Source: Burkholderia sp. SRS-W-2-2016
Lineage (GTDB): Bacteria > Pseudomonadota > Gammaproteobacteria > Burkholderiales > Burkholderiaceae
Reading direction: 5' to 3'
DNA: 64,000 bases
NCBI RefSeq assembly: GCF_001931485.1
Contig: NZ_MSDV01000015.1
Span: forward strand, 1 to 64,000
Positions 63,726 through 64,000 of this stretch are shown here, one piece after another. Position 1 is the stretch's first letter, and the number at the start of each line of letters is the position of its first letter. The notes beneath the pieces are model-generated. The model worked only from the letters and a program-made list of their open reading frames with translations, had not been told where the DNA came from and made no database searches. Made by a program: the position numbers and the translations under genes.

Positions 63726-64000
63726 TCAGGCGGCGGCGCTCTCCTCGCTATAGCTCTCGCGGTGGCGCGGTTTCAGATGCGCGGCGAACTGCGCGGACGC
63801 CGCCGCCCACGAGAAGCGCTCGGCCCACGCGCGCGCCTCGCGCCGGTCGATCTTCAGCGCCGCGAGGCAGGCTTCGCGCAGGTCCTCGTGCATCGCGCCG
63901 GCGCCGCCGTTGCCGAGCACGTCGATCGGACCGGTGACCGGATAGGCGGCCACCGGCGTGCCGCACGCGAGCGCTTCGAGCAGCACCAGCCCGAACGTAT
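63726..64000 (-). CDS. glycosyltransferase (GT-B fold), C-terminal part, cut by window end
   Basis: The window ends within this gene. The visible 91 residues hold the GT-B (GT4-like) nucleotide-sugar motif FGLVLLEALACGTPVAAYPVTGPIDVL with the E-x7-E type segment, followed by a helical C-terminus. The acceptor cannot be told. The following dgkA start touches its stop codon. Confidence 0.85.
   Translation of the reverse strand, partial: TFGLVLLEALACGTPVAAYPVTGPIDVLGNGGAGAMHEDLREACLAALKIDRREARAWAERFSWAAASAQFAAHLKPRHRESYSEESAAA

Overview
The window looks like a chromosome segment of a Burkholderiaceae bacterium, most likely Paraburkholderia. The GC-rich right half carries the order typical of that group on the minus strand (yebC, purD, hemF, nadD, rsfS, rlmH, maf, rng), with upp, mgsA, a complete kdp potassium operon and a Gdx guanidinium exporter nearby. 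No rRNA, tRNA or CRISPR array was seen.

Region 1 (1-16.5 kb) is accessory and heavily decayed. It holds a frameshifted integrase, a cold-shock gene, a cluster of short paralogous proteins, a trypsin-like protease, a second-copy-type rpsU with a TTG start, two frameshifted histidine kinases (the hybrid one broken in five places), and a graveyard of mobile elements: an IS66 tail, a degenerate recombinase-in-trio (RIT) element with a ritB-ritC fusion, an IS2-like remnant and an IS3/IS150-like remnant.

Region 2 (16.7-32.8 kb) is a mostly intact integrated element with plasmid-like parts. These are a three-gene TraK/TraL/TraM or StbABC-like operon, a large ParB-like protein, a DUF932 protein, a long two-tiered inverted repeat and two facing DnaA-box-like sites. 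Its cargo looks like defence: a 1366-residue KAP-family P-loop NTPase, and a three-gene overlapping operon that fits the ABC three-component (ABC-3C) design (Cap4/DUF4297-like nuclease effector, middle component, DUF3732-type ABC ATPase). A P4-type integrase sits at the right edge, next to the 3' end of rng, with phased direct repeats in front of it.

Region 3 (32.9-64 kb) is conserved chromosome: RNA and ribosome housekeeping (rng, rlmH, rsfS, yebC), cofactor and nucleotide synthesis (nadD, hemF, purD, upp), methylglyoxal synthase, a quinone oxidoreductase, kdpFABC-kdpDE with an extra upstream micro-ORF, a guanidine-II (mini-ykkC) riboswitch before gdx, an FtsX-like permease, a truncated haemoglobin, DUF924, an ArnT-like glycosyltransferase, an SDR, a LOG-family protein, a TetR regulator, DgkA and the end of a glycosyltransferase gene. 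Reading frames here are intact, in sharp contrast to region 1.

All family assignments come from reading motifs and remembered family features; no database search was run.
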